Made by a program: the position numbers and the translations under genes
DNA from: Caulobacter sp. AP07
GTDB taxonomy: Bacteria; Pseudomonadota; Alphaproteobacteria; Caulobacterales; Caulobacteraceae
NCBI RefSeq assembly: GCF_000281955.1
Contig: NZ_AKKF01000206.1
Span: forward strand, 1 to 40,739
Direction of reading: 5' to 3'
Length of the DNA stretch: 40,739 nucleotides
The notes under the pieces: generated by a model
The model's input: the letters and a program-made list of their open reading frames with translations, nothing else
Told to the model about the DNA's origin: nothing
Database searches by the model: none
Shown: positions 7,436-14,183 of the stretch, one piece after another
How the letters are laid out: every line of letters starts with the position of its first letter
Numbering within the stretch: the first letter of the stretch is position 1

Positions 7436-8211
7436 CGGGCCACGAACCGGTCGCGAAGGCTCTCCGGAATGCTCTGATAGACCGTGGCGGGCGGGATCTT
7501 CAGCCGGCGCCGGGCCTCGTCCAGCGGCAAGGCGAACAGGGCCGGATAGTCGACCTCGGGCAGCCAGGCCGCCTTGCGGCCGTTGCGCCAGGCCTGCCGG
7601 GCGGCCTGGTTGTAGGGCTGGCCGTTCTTCTGCTTGGCGAACTGGCTGGCCCCGGCCATGGCGATCACCGCGAAACCCAGGCTGCGGGTCTGGGCGTAGG
7701 AGAAGGCCACCACGCAGACCTCGCCCAGGGCGTCGGTGCCGTAGCCGGTCAGCACGTGCCAGACGTCGTGGATGTCGCGCATTCGCCGCGCGTACCAGGC
7801 CAGCGGGTGGGCGGCGTCGACGTCGGCTTCCGGAACCTTGCGGCTCTCCTCGGCCAATCCCTCGGCCGACAGGCCGCGCGGGGCGATGAAGTCGCGATAG
7901 GCCGCGCCCACCGTGCCGGGCGCGAAGCCGGCCAGCCAAGCGGGATCGGACAGCCGCTCGGCGAACTCGTCGCGCTCATAGGCGATGCGGCCGCCCTCCG
8001 GCGTGCTCAGCAGCCGGCGATAACCCTTGGGGATGGCCCTGCCCGACAGCGCCCGCATGATCTCGAACACCTGGCGGGTGTCCTCCTTGTCGGCGATCAG
8101 GCGCCGGACGGCCCGAAGCGCCCGCAAAGGCTGCAGATTGAACGCGTCGCGCTGGCGACGCATCGGCTGGCGGAGGTTTTGTTCGCCGAAGACTTGCGTG
8201 GCCGCGATCAT
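7432..8211 (-). CDS. Coq4-family protein (ubiquinone biosynthesis)
   Basis: This 259-residue protein contains the Coq4 signature HDxxH-x11-E: His148, Asp149, His152 and Glu164 within IHDVWHVLTGYGTDALGE. Coq4 organises the ubiquinone biosynthetic complex in eukaryotes and has been linked to C1 decarboxylation/hydroxylation of the quinone ring. Bacterial homologues are common in alphaproteobacteria but less studied. The ATG at 8211 is chosen because AGGAG lies eight bases upstream, which drops an 18-residue extension with no such site. It is followed by the SnoaL-like gene in a four-base overlap. It diverges from the ribbon-helix-helix gene with a palindrome in the shared gap. Confidence 0.85.
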   Translation of the reverse strand: MIAATQVFGEQNLRQPMRRQRDAFNLQPLRALRAVRRLIADKEDTRQVFEIMRALSGRAIPKGYRRLLSTPEGGRIAYERDEFAERLSDPAWLAGFAPGTVGAAYRDFIAPRGLSAEGLAEESRKVPEADVDAAHPLAWYARRMRDIHDVWHVLTGYGTDALGEVCVVAFSYAQTRSLGFAVIAMAGASQFAKQKNGQPYNQAARQAWRNGRKAAWLPEVDYPALFALPLDEARRRLKIPPATVYQSIPESLRDRFVAR

Positions 8212-8240
8212 AGGGCATTCTCCTGCTGGACCCCACAAAG

Positions 8241-8255
8241 ATGACATCGCGTCAT
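8241..8255. promoter_or_regulatory. Short palindrome between divergent coq4-like and RHH genes
   Basis: ATGAC-atcgc-GTCAT has five-base arms and a five-base spacer in the 97-base divergent gap. Ribbon-helix-helix proteins commonly bind short palindromes near their own promoter, so autoregulation is possible. A GCTATGTG -10-like element for the RHH gene lies at 8284-8291. Confidence 0.35.
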
Positions 8256-8308
8256 TTTTATTCAAGAGGGTTCAGCGACCCCTGCTATGTGAAAATGGGG
8301 ACGACGAG

Positions 8309-8521
8309 ATGGGCAGTCTTAAAAAACGTTCGATCAACCTGGCCGGCCACGCCACCTCGCTGGCCCTGGAGCCCGAATTCTGGGCCGTGCTGCAGCACGC
8401 CGCGACGGCCGACGCGATCAGCGTCGCCGGCCTGATCCAGCGCATCGACGCCGGGCGCGGCGACCGGCCGCTGGCCTCGGCCTGCCGGGTGTTCGCGCTA
8501 CAGCACAATCAGGCGCGTTAG
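8309..8521 (+). CDS. Ribbon-helix-helix domain protein
   Basis: This 70-residue protein fits the RHH_4 family: basic start MGSLKKRSINLAGHATSLAL, then EPEFWAVLQHAA and a second helix ISVAGLIQRIDA, then a short C-terminal tail. The strand and two helices form a dimeric DNA-binding unit. The ATG at 8309 follows ACGACGAG, a weak ribosome site, and gives the standard family N-terminus. The gene diverges from the coq4-like gene. Its TAG stop overlaps the TAA of the convergent small membrane protein gene by three bases within TTAG. The target is unknown. Confidence 0.82.
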   Translation: MGSLKKRSINLAGHATSLALEPEFWAVLQHAATADAISVAGLIQRIDAGRGDRPLASACRVFALQHNQAR

Positions 8522-8754
8522 CTCTCGACGCCAGGCCCCGGCCTGGGGAGCGGCGGCGGCTGAGGATTGGGCGTAGGGCTCCGCGGCAGGGCCGGCGCGG
8601 CCGGCAGCCGCATCGCGAAATCGTCGGGCCGCACCGCCAGCAGGCCCGAACGCCAGCTGCCCCACACCAGGGCCCCGACGAACAGCAGAACGACCAGCAG
8701 GGCCAGTCCCACAAGTCCGATGTGCTGGGGATGCATGTCGTGACGGTACGCCAC
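8518..8754 (-). CDS. Small single-pass membrane protein
   Basis: This 78-residue protein has a short N-terminus (MAYRHDMHPQHIG), one strong transmembrane helix (about residues 12-33), then a charged stretch and a C-terminal tail of about 25 residues in which nearly half are proline. A second in-frame ATG at 8736 is equally plausible as start. No family was recognised. It ends inside the last codons of the convergent RHH gene and starts about 120 bases from the helicase gene, which reads away from it. Confidence 0.6.
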   Translation of the reverse strand: MAYRHDMHPQHIGLVGLALLVVLLFVGALVWGSWRSGLLAVRPDDFAMRLPAAPALPRSPTPNPQPPPLPRPGPGVES

Positions 8755-8857
8755 CTTGTCTCTCCCATGCGTTTCGTCCCGTCAGGAAAACGGCGGGGCG
8801 TGGTCGAGGTTCCTGTTTCGCGCAATCGGGCGCGAGGGCTTAAGCCCGGCGAACTTT

Positions 8858-8872
8858 GTGCTACATATGTTC
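8858..8872 (+). promoter_or_regulatory. LexA-like box at the uvrD start
   Basis: GTGC-tacatat-GTTC differs by one base from GTTC-N7-GTTC and ends one base before the ATG at 8874. It overlaps a GCTACAT -10 element (8860-8866). The surrounding bases resemble the perfect box at 1572-1586. No Shine-Dalgarno site is present, so the transcript may be leaderless. LexA control of this repair helicase is plausible. Confidence 0.42.
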
Positions 8873-8873
8873 C

Positions 8874-11270
8874 ATGTCTCAAGGCTTCGACTCGACTGAT
8901 TTCCCCGGCGACCTCCCCGCCCCGCGCATCTCCGACCTGGCCCGCCCGCGCGGACCGGAAGGCCCGACTCCGAACTATCTGGAGGGCCTGAACCCCGAAC
9001 AGCGCGCCGCCGTCGAGGCGACCGAGGGCCCGGTCCTGGTGCTGGCCGGGGCCGGCACCGGCAAGACCCGGGTGCTGACCACCCGCCTGGCCCACATCCT
9101 GGCCACCGGCCGCGCCCGGCCGTGGGAGCTGCTGGTCGTCACCTTCACCAACAAGGCCGCGCGCGAGATGCGCGAGCGGATCACCCACATCATCGGCGAC
9201 GAAGCCGAGGGCCTGCGCTGGCTGGGCACCTTCCACTCGGTGGCCGCCCAGATCCTGCGCCGCCACGCCGAGCTGGTGGGCCTGAAGTCCAGCTACACGA
9301 TCATCGACACCGACGACCAGGAGCGGCTGCTCAAGCAGTTGATCGAGGCCGCCGACATCGACGCCAAGCGCTGGACGCCGCGCATCCTCGCCGGGCTGAT
9401 CGACACCTGGAAGAACCGCGGCTGGACGCCCGACCGCGTCCCCGGCTCGGAGGCCGGCGAGTTCGCCAACGGTCGTGGGATCACCCTCTACCGCCAGTAC
9501 CAGGAGCGCTTGCGCATCCTCAACGCCTGCGACTTCGGCGACCTGCTGCTGCACAACATCACCATCTTCACCGGCCATCCGGACGTGCTGGCCGACTTCC
9601 AGCGGCGCTTCCAGTACGTGATGGTCGACGAGTACCAGGACACCAACGTCGCCCAGTACCTGTGGCTGCGGCTGCTGGCCCAGGGTCGCCAGAACGTCTG
9701 CTGCGTGGGCGACGACGACCAGTCGATCTATGGCTGGCGCGGGGCCGAGGTCGACAACATCCTGCGCTTCGAGCGCGACTTCCCGGGCGCCAAGGTCATC
9801 AAGCTGGAGCGCAACTACCGCTCCACCGAGCACATCCTGGCCGCCGCCTCGGGCCTGATCGACGCCAACAAGAGCCGGCTGGGCAAGACCCTGTGGACCG
9901 AGATCACCGGCGGCGAGAAGGTCAAGGTCAGCGGCGTCTGGGACGGCGAGGCCGAGAGCCGGATGGTCGCCGACGAGATCGAGAAGGCCAAGCGGGCCGG
10001 CCGCAAATACAGCCACATGGCCATCCTGGTCCGCGCCTCGTTCCAGATGCGGGCCTTCGAAGAACGCTTCGTGATGCTGCAGATCCCCTACAAGGTGGTC
10101 GGCGGCCCGCGGTTCTTCGAGCGGGCCGAGATCCGCGACGCCCACGCCTACCTGCGCCTCATCCAGTCGCCGGACGACGACCTGGCCTTCGAGCGGATCG
10201 TCAACACCCCCAAGCGCGGCATCGGCGACACCTCGGTGCAGAAGCTGCTGCAGATCGCCCGGCTGGAGGGCATCTCCACGGTCGACGCGGCCCGGGTGAT
10301 CATCGGCGGCGACGACCTGCCGGCCCGCACCCGCACGGCGCTGAGCAACTTCCTGCGCGACCTGGACCGCTGGCGCGCCCTGGCCGCCAACACCCCGCAC
10401 CAGCGGGTGATGGAGGCGGTGCTGGAGGAGAGCGGCTATACCGACGCCCTGCGCCTCGACAAGGGTCCGACCAGCCAGACGCGGCTGGAGAACCTGAAGG
10501 AACTGGTCCAGTCGATGAGCGCCTTCGACACGCTGGAGGCCTATCTGGAGCACGTGTCGCTGGTCATGGACCTCGACAAGGGCGCCGGCGACGACGCCGT
10601 CTGGATCATGACCCTGCACTCGGCCAAGGGGCTGGAGTTCCCGCTGGTGTTCCTGCCCGGCTGGGAGGAAGGCGTGTTCCCCAGCCAGCGCAGCATGGAC
10701 GACAAGGGCGAGAAGGGTCTCGAGGAAGAGCGCCGCCTGGCCTATGTGGGCATCACCCGGGCCCGCGAGGAGGCCCGGATCAGCTTCGTGGCCAACCGCC
10801 AGGTCTATGGCCGCTGGACCAGCCAGCTGCCCAGCCGCTTCGTCGACGAACTGCCCCTGGCCCACGTCGATGCGGCCTCCGAGACCGGCTATTACGGCGG
10901 CGGCCCCGGCATGCAGCAGACCGTCGCCTCGCGCTGGGACGACCCCGGGACCAGCACCTTCACCGCCGGCAGCTACGACAGCCCCGGCTGGAAGCGGGCC
11001 CAGGACCGGGCGTCGGGCTTCGGCGAGCGCGCGACGCCCAGCTGGCGCGCCGGCGGCTCGGCGTCCCGCTCGGCCCCGATCGAGGGCGAGGGCCGGCTGG
11101 TGGCGGTCTCGGCCAGTTCGGCGGCCGGCGCCCACAAGCGCGGCGACCGGGTGTTCCACGTCAAGTTCGGCTACGGCAAGATCACCGCCGTCGAGGGCAA
11201 CAAGCTTTCGGTGTCGTTCGACAAGGCCGGCGACAAGAAGGTGATCGACAGCTTCGTGGAGAAGGCGTGA
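8874..11270 (+). CDS. uvrD: UvrD/PcrA-type DNA helicase II
   Basis: This 798-residue protein is a superfamily 1A 3'-5' helicase for mismatch and nucleotide-excision repair and for removing proteins from DNA. All motifs are visible: Walker A AGAGTGKT (about 57-64), the Walker B/DEYQDTN motif (about 251), GDDDQSIYGWRGA, NYRST, TLHSAKGLEFPLVFLPGWEE and VGITRAREE. The C-terminus (GDRVFHVKFGYGKITAVEGN) is the Tudor-like RNA-polymerase-binding domain found in PcrA/UvrD. The ATG at 8874 is chosen over a TTG at 8856 because it lies just after a promoter -10. It has a LexA-like box at the start. A 913-codon open frame on the other strand is a shadow. Confidence 0.96.
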   Translation: MSQGFDSTDFPGDLPAPRISDLARPRGPEGPTPNYLEGLNPEQRAAVEATEGPVLVLAGAGTGKTRVLTTRLAHILATGRARPWELLVVTFTNKAAREMRERITHIIGDEAEGLRWLGTFHSVAAQILRRHAELVGLKSSYTIIDTDDQERLLKQLIEAADIDAKRWTPRILAGLIDTWKNRGWTPDRVPGSEAGEFANGRGITLYRQYQERLRILNACDFGDLLLHNITIFTGHPDVLADFQRRFQYVMVDEYQDTNVAQYLWLRLLAQGRQNVCCVGDDDQSIYGWRGAEVDNILRFERDFPGAKVIKLERNYRSTEHILAAASGLIDANKSRLGKTLWTEITGGEKVKVSGVWDGEAESRMVADEIEKAKRAGRKYSHMAILVRASFQMRAFEERFVMLQIPYKVVGGPRFFERAEIRDAHAYLRLIQSPDDDLAFERIVNTPKRGIGDTSVQKLLQIARLEGISTVDAARVIIGGDDLPARTRTALSNFLRDLDRWRALAANTPHQRVMEAVLEESGYTDALRLDKGPTSQTRLENLKELVQSMSAFDTLEAYLEHVSLVMDLDKGAGDDAVWIMTLHSAKGLEFPLVFLPGWEEGVFPSQRSMDDKGEKGLEEERRLAYVGITRAREEARISFVANRQVYGRWTSQLPSRFVDELPLAHVDAASETGYYGGGPGMQQTVASRWDDPGTSTFTAGSYDSPGWKRAQDRASGFGERATPSWRAGGSASRSAPIEGEGRLVAVSASSAAGAHKRGDRVFHVKFGYGKITAVEGNKLSVSFDKAGDKKVIDSFVEKA

Positions 11271-11272
11271 GG

Positions 11273-11318
11273 CCCTGATCCGCTGATCCCGGCGAATGCC
11301 AGGATGCGCGGATCAGGG
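11273..11318 (+). terminator. Hairpin after uvrD
   Basis: CCCTGATCCGC (11273-11283) pairs with GCGGATCAGGG (11308-11318), and an inner ATCC/GGAT stem lies within the loop. It begins three bases after the uvrD stop. There is no T-run, so it may act as a 3'-end stabiliser or Rho-linked end instead of a classical terminator. Confidence 0.45.
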
Positions 11319-11407
11319 GTCGCCCTTGGCCTTCCTCAGCAATCCCGATCAAATGCCCTTCTGACGAGCAGGCTATCCAAGCCCCACGCTTCGTCACGAG
11401 ACCCGCC

Positions 11408-12247
11408 ATGAACCCCGTCCAGAAAGCCATCTGGTTCATCGAAGGCCATTCCGCCCAGGACCTGGACCTGGACGCGATCGCCGAGGCCGGCGGGGTTTCG
11501 CGCTTCCACATGTCCCGCGCCTTCGTGGTCGCCACCGGCCTGCCGGTGATCGGCTATCTGCGCGCGCGGCGGCTGACGGAAGCGGCCCGGACCCTGGCCG
11601 ACGGCGCGCCCGACATCCTGTCGGTGGCGCTGGAGGCCGGCTACGGCTCGCACGAGGCGTTCACCCGCGCGTTCCGCGACCAGTTCGGGATCACCCCCGA
11701 GCAGGTGCGGGCGGCGCGCGACCTCGAACCCCTCAAGCTCGTGGAGCCCCTCATGCTGGACTCATCGCCTCGAACCGACCTCGCCCCGCCGCGCATCGAA
11801 CAGGGCCGCGCCCTGCTGATCGCCGGTCTCAGCGGCCGCTACGGCTGCGAAGGCCCCGGCGGCATCCCCGCCCAATGGCAGCGCTTCAACGAACATGCCG
11901 GCCACATCCCCGGCCAGATCGGCGACGTCGCCTACGGCCTGTGCCTGAACAGCGACGAGCTGGGCAATTTCGACTATGTCAGCGGCGTCGAAGTGGCCGA
12001 CTTCTCCGACCTGCCGGAGGGCTTCGTCTCGGCGCGCGTCCCGGCCCACCTGTACGCGGTGTTCCGCCATGCCGAGCACATCTCGACCATTCGCCAGACC
12101 ATGCACGCCATCTACACCGCGTGGCTGCCCAACTCGGACTACGAGGCCGCCGACGCCCCGTTCTTCGAGCGCTACGGGCCGGAGTTCGACCCGCGCACGG
12201 GCGAAGGCGGGCTGGAGGCGTGGATTCCGGTGACGCCGAAGAACTGA
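11408..12247 (+). CDS. AraC-family regulator with GyrI-like effector domain
   Basis: This 279-residue protein has an N-terminal AraC DNA-binding domain (about 8-105, two helix-turn-helix units, with SRFHMSRAFVVATGLPVIGY and SHEAFTRAFRDQFGITPEQV). It is followed by a GyrI-like small-molecule-binding domain (about 118-278). This order is that of Rob and SoxS-fused regulators, which respond to hydrophobic compounds. The gene is monocistronic by position: a convergent O-acetyltransferase gene follows after a repeat element. The effector and target genes are unknown. Confidence 0.9.
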   Translation: MNPVQKAIWFIEGHSAQDLDLDAIAEAGGVSRFHMSRAFVVATGLPVIGYLRARRLTEAARTLADGAPDILSVALEAGYGSHEAFTRAFRDQFGITPEQVRAARDLEPLKLVEPLMLDSSPRTDLAPPRIEQGRALLIAGLSGRYGCEGPGGIPAQWQRFNEHAGHIPGQIGDVAYGLCLNSDELGNFDYVSGVEVADFSDLPEGFVSARVPAHLYAVFRHAEHISTIRQTMHAIYTAWLPNSDYEAADAPFFERYGPEFDPRTGEGGLEAWIPVTPKN

Positions 12248-12270
12248 TCGAGATCAGGAAACCCAAAACC

Positions 12271-12376
12271 GTTGTCATCCCGGAAGCCTCGCAGAGGCTG
12301 TCCGGGACCCAGGGGCCGGCGCACTACGGTTGCCCTGGGTCCTGGCTCTTCGCTTCGCTGCGGCCGGGATGACAAC
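12271..12376. repeat. Cloverleaf-type palindromic repeat (copy C)
   Basis: The outer arms GTTGTCATCCCGG (12271-12283) and CCGGGATGACAAC (12364-12376) are perfect over 13 bases. Inside are a hairpin AGCCTC-gca-GAGGCT (12285-12299) and a second stem GGACCCAGGG (12305-12314) with CCCTGGGTCC (12333-12342). The layout and core words (GTCATCCC, GGACCCA) match the elements at 26321 and 28872. It fills the gap between the convergent AraC and acetyltransferase genes. Confidence 0.75.
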
Positions 12377-12403
12377 CGATGGGGAAGACTGAGGGCGGTC
12401 GCC

Positions 12404-12958
12404 CTACCCTCGCACCCGCGCCGGATTGCCCACCACCGTCGCGCCCGCCGGCACGTCGCGGGTGACCACGCTGCCGGCCCCGATGATAGCGTCGTCGCCG
12501 ACCGTCACCCCCGGCACGATGATCGCCCCGCCGCCGATCCAGACGTTCGAGCCGATGACGACCGGCCGGGAGTATTCGATCCCCGTCCGGCGCTCCGCGT
12601 GGTCGCGCGGGTGCTCGGCGGTGTAGATCTGGACGTGCGGCCCGATCGTCGTCCGCGCCCCGATGGTGACGGTGGTCACGTCGAGGATCACGCAGTTGAA
12701 GTTGAGGAACACGCCCTCGCCGATGCTGATGTTGTAGCCGTAGTCGCAATGGAACGGCGGCCGGATGCTGGCGCGGTCGCCGACGCTGGCCAGCAGCTGG
12801 CGCAGCAGGGCGTGCCGCGCGCCGACCGGCAGGTCCAGGGCGTTGTAGCGCCCCATCCAGGCCACCGCCGCCTCGTGGTCGGCCTGGATCTCGGGATCGA
12901 CGGGATCATAGAGGTCGCCGGCCAGCATGCGCTGCTTCTGGGTGCGGGCGTCGGTCAC
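12404..12958 (-). CDS. maa: Maltose/galactoside O-acetyltransferase family (left-handed beta-helix)
   Basis: This 184-residue protein has the usual length. The N-terminal Maa domain (QRMLAGDLYDPVDPEIQADH, about 8-60) is followed by hexapeptide repeats (YNISIGEGVFLNFNCVILD, TTIGPHVQIYTAEHP, VIGSNVWIGGGAIIVPGVTV). The catalytic histidine is probably in YTAEHPRDH. It transfers acetyl from acetyl-CoA to a sugar hydroxyl, and the natural acceptor is often unknown. It starts 76 bases from a SnoaL-like gene on the same strand, which reads into it. It ends near repeat copy C. Confidence 0.9.
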   Translation of the reverse strand: MTDARTQKQRMLAGDLYDPVDPEIQADHEAAVAWMGRYNALDLPVGARHALLRQLLASVGDRASIRPPFHCDYGYNISIGEGVFLNFNCVILDVTTVTIGARTTIGPHVQIYTAEHPRDHAERRTGIEYSRPVVIGSNVWIGGGAIIVPGVTVGDDAIIGAGSVVTRDVPAGATVVGNPARVRG

Positions 12959-13034
12959 GCGAGGAGGCTCCTAACTGCGCCCCCTCCATGCCAGACGCGG
13001 CGGTGATCTCAAACCTTCCGGGGGAGCCTCTAGG

Positions 13035-13385
13035 TCAGCCGTCCCAGGCCTGGACGTTCGTCTGGTCGGTGATGAGACCGTTCGCCAGGGTGAGCATCGC
13101 CGTGGAGAACACGCGGGCGCCGTCGGGATAGGCGCACGCCTGGGTGAACGCCAGGTGCTCGTTGTCGGCGACCACGGAATCGACGTGGTGGGTCATCGCC
13201 CGGCCGCAGACGTCTTCATAGAAGGACCGGATCTCGCCCTTGCCGTGAAGTTCCAGGGGAGAGCTTGGCGGGTGGTCGCGGTCGATGATCCTCATCACCG
13301 CGTCGTCGGCGTAGAACCCCGTCAGGGCGCGCGCGTCGCGGCCTTCGATGGCCTGCTTCAGTTGGCTGGTCGTCACGGAGGTCAT
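13035..13385 (-). CDS. SnoaL-like / nuclear transport factor 2 family protein
   Basis: This 116-residue protein is NTF2-like: helix TSQLKQAIEGRDARALTGFY, then ADDAVMRIIDRDHPPSSPLELHGKGEIRSFY, then strands ending in NGLITDQTNVQAWDG. The ATG at 13385 is preferred because GGAGGA eight bases upstream is encoded inside the alternative N-terminus MEEDRP. It is a domain-only protein whose substrate cannot be read from sequence. It precedes the acetyltransferase gene with a 76-base gap, so the two may be co-transcribed. Confidence 0.82.
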   Translation of the reverse strand: MTSVTTSQLKQAIEGRDARALTGFYADDAVMRIIDRDHPPSSPLELHGKGEIRSFYEDVCGRAMTHHVDSVVADNEHLAFTQACAYPDGARVFSTAMLTLANGLITDQTNVQAWDG

Positions 13386-13842
13386 GGGACGGTCCTCCTC
13401 CAAGCCGGCGCCTCCCGGCGCCGCGAACGCGTGGCAGGCCGACGATCGGTCGCCTCATGGCTTGGCGACGGCAGTCTACGCTCGCGGGGACGAAAGGCGA
13501 ACCGACTAAAAAACAGGCACATGGCGACACACGCTCCGTCGCCGCCCCTCGGGCCATGCGCGTCTCGCCGGCGGCGGACGACCAGGACCGCGCGACTCCG
13601 GACTGAGTCGGCCTTCACGCCCCTTGCGCACCGCCCATACCCCCCCTATTTCCGCGCCTCGCCCGACAACAGCCTTAACGCGGCCCTCGGGCGGATCACC
13701 GCTATCCCAAGCGGGAAGCCACTTTGCGCGGCGCCCCTGTGTTAAAGCGGCGCAGCGGCGCGTCAGCCTCTTCCAAAGCTGCCGCGTTTCCATATCTAAT
13801 CTAACAAGGCGGGTGGTTCGGCTCGCCGGGAGAGAGTGGTCG
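13386..13842. other. Gene-free stretch: divergent regulatory region before clpS
   Basis: These 457 bases hold no supported gene. They contain the upstream region of the SnoaL-like gene and the clpS leader with its ribosome site. Two GANTC sites form an inverted pair, CGACTC-cggact-GAGTCG (13593-13610). TTAA words occur at 13675 and 13743, but no complete CtrA site was found. No convincing -35/-10 pair for clpS was identified. Confidence 0.55.
13593..13610. promoter_or_regulatory. Inverted pair of GANTC (CcrM) sites
   Basis: GACTC at 13594-13598 and GAGTC at 13605-13609 form a palindrome with six-base arms and spacer. GANTC is the CcrM methylation site in Caulobacter and relatives. Paired intergenic sites are characteristic of GcrA/CcrM-responsive promoters, but this pair lies about 235 bases before clpS, so its target is uncertain. 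Confidence 0.35.
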
Positions 13843-14172
13843 ATGGCCGAGCGAAAGCAAGGCGGACAAAACAACGGCGCGGGCTCTTCGGTCATCACGG
13901 AAGTGAAGCCGAAGACGCAGAAGCCTTCGCTGTATCGCGTACTGATCTTGAACGACGACTACACCCCTATGGAGTTCGTCGTTTACGTACTTGAACGTTT
14001 CTTCAACAAGTCGCGCGAAGATGCGACCCGGATCATGCTGCACGTTCATCAGCATGGCGTCGGCGTTTGCGGCGTTTTCACCTACGAAGTTGCCGAGACC
14101 AAGGTCGCGCAAGTGATCGACTCGGCGCGCAGGCATCAGCACCCACTGCAGTGCACCATGGAAAAGGATTGA
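13843..14172 (+). CDS. clpS: ATP-dependent Clp protease adaptor ClpS
   Basis: This 109-residue protein has a disordered N-terminal extension (about 1-25) and the folded ClpS domain with [20 protein letters not shown]. The Asn-Asp pair binds the alpha-amino group of N-degrons. [21 protein letters not shown] forms the ClpA N-domain contact region. It delivers N-end-rule substrates to ClpAP in the cytoplasm. The ATG at 13843 has GGAGAG upstream. clpA follows after 11 bases; the clpS stop TGA overlaps the clpA ribosome site (GAGGAG), so coupling is likely. Confidence 0.95.
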   Translation: MAERKQGGQNNGAGSSVITEVKPKTQKPSLYRVLILNDDYTPMEFVVYVLERFFNKSREDATRIMLHVHQHGVGVCGVFTYEVAETKVAQVIDSARRHQHPLQCTMEKD

Positions 14173-14183
14173 GGAGCCTCCCC

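Noticed and set aside
8418..11159. A 913-codon open frame antisense to uvrD
   Set aside because: It is compositionally a shadow (many His, Gln, Leu, Gly and Val runs), has no domain and lies opposite a complete helicase gene. High GC removes stop codons from other frames.
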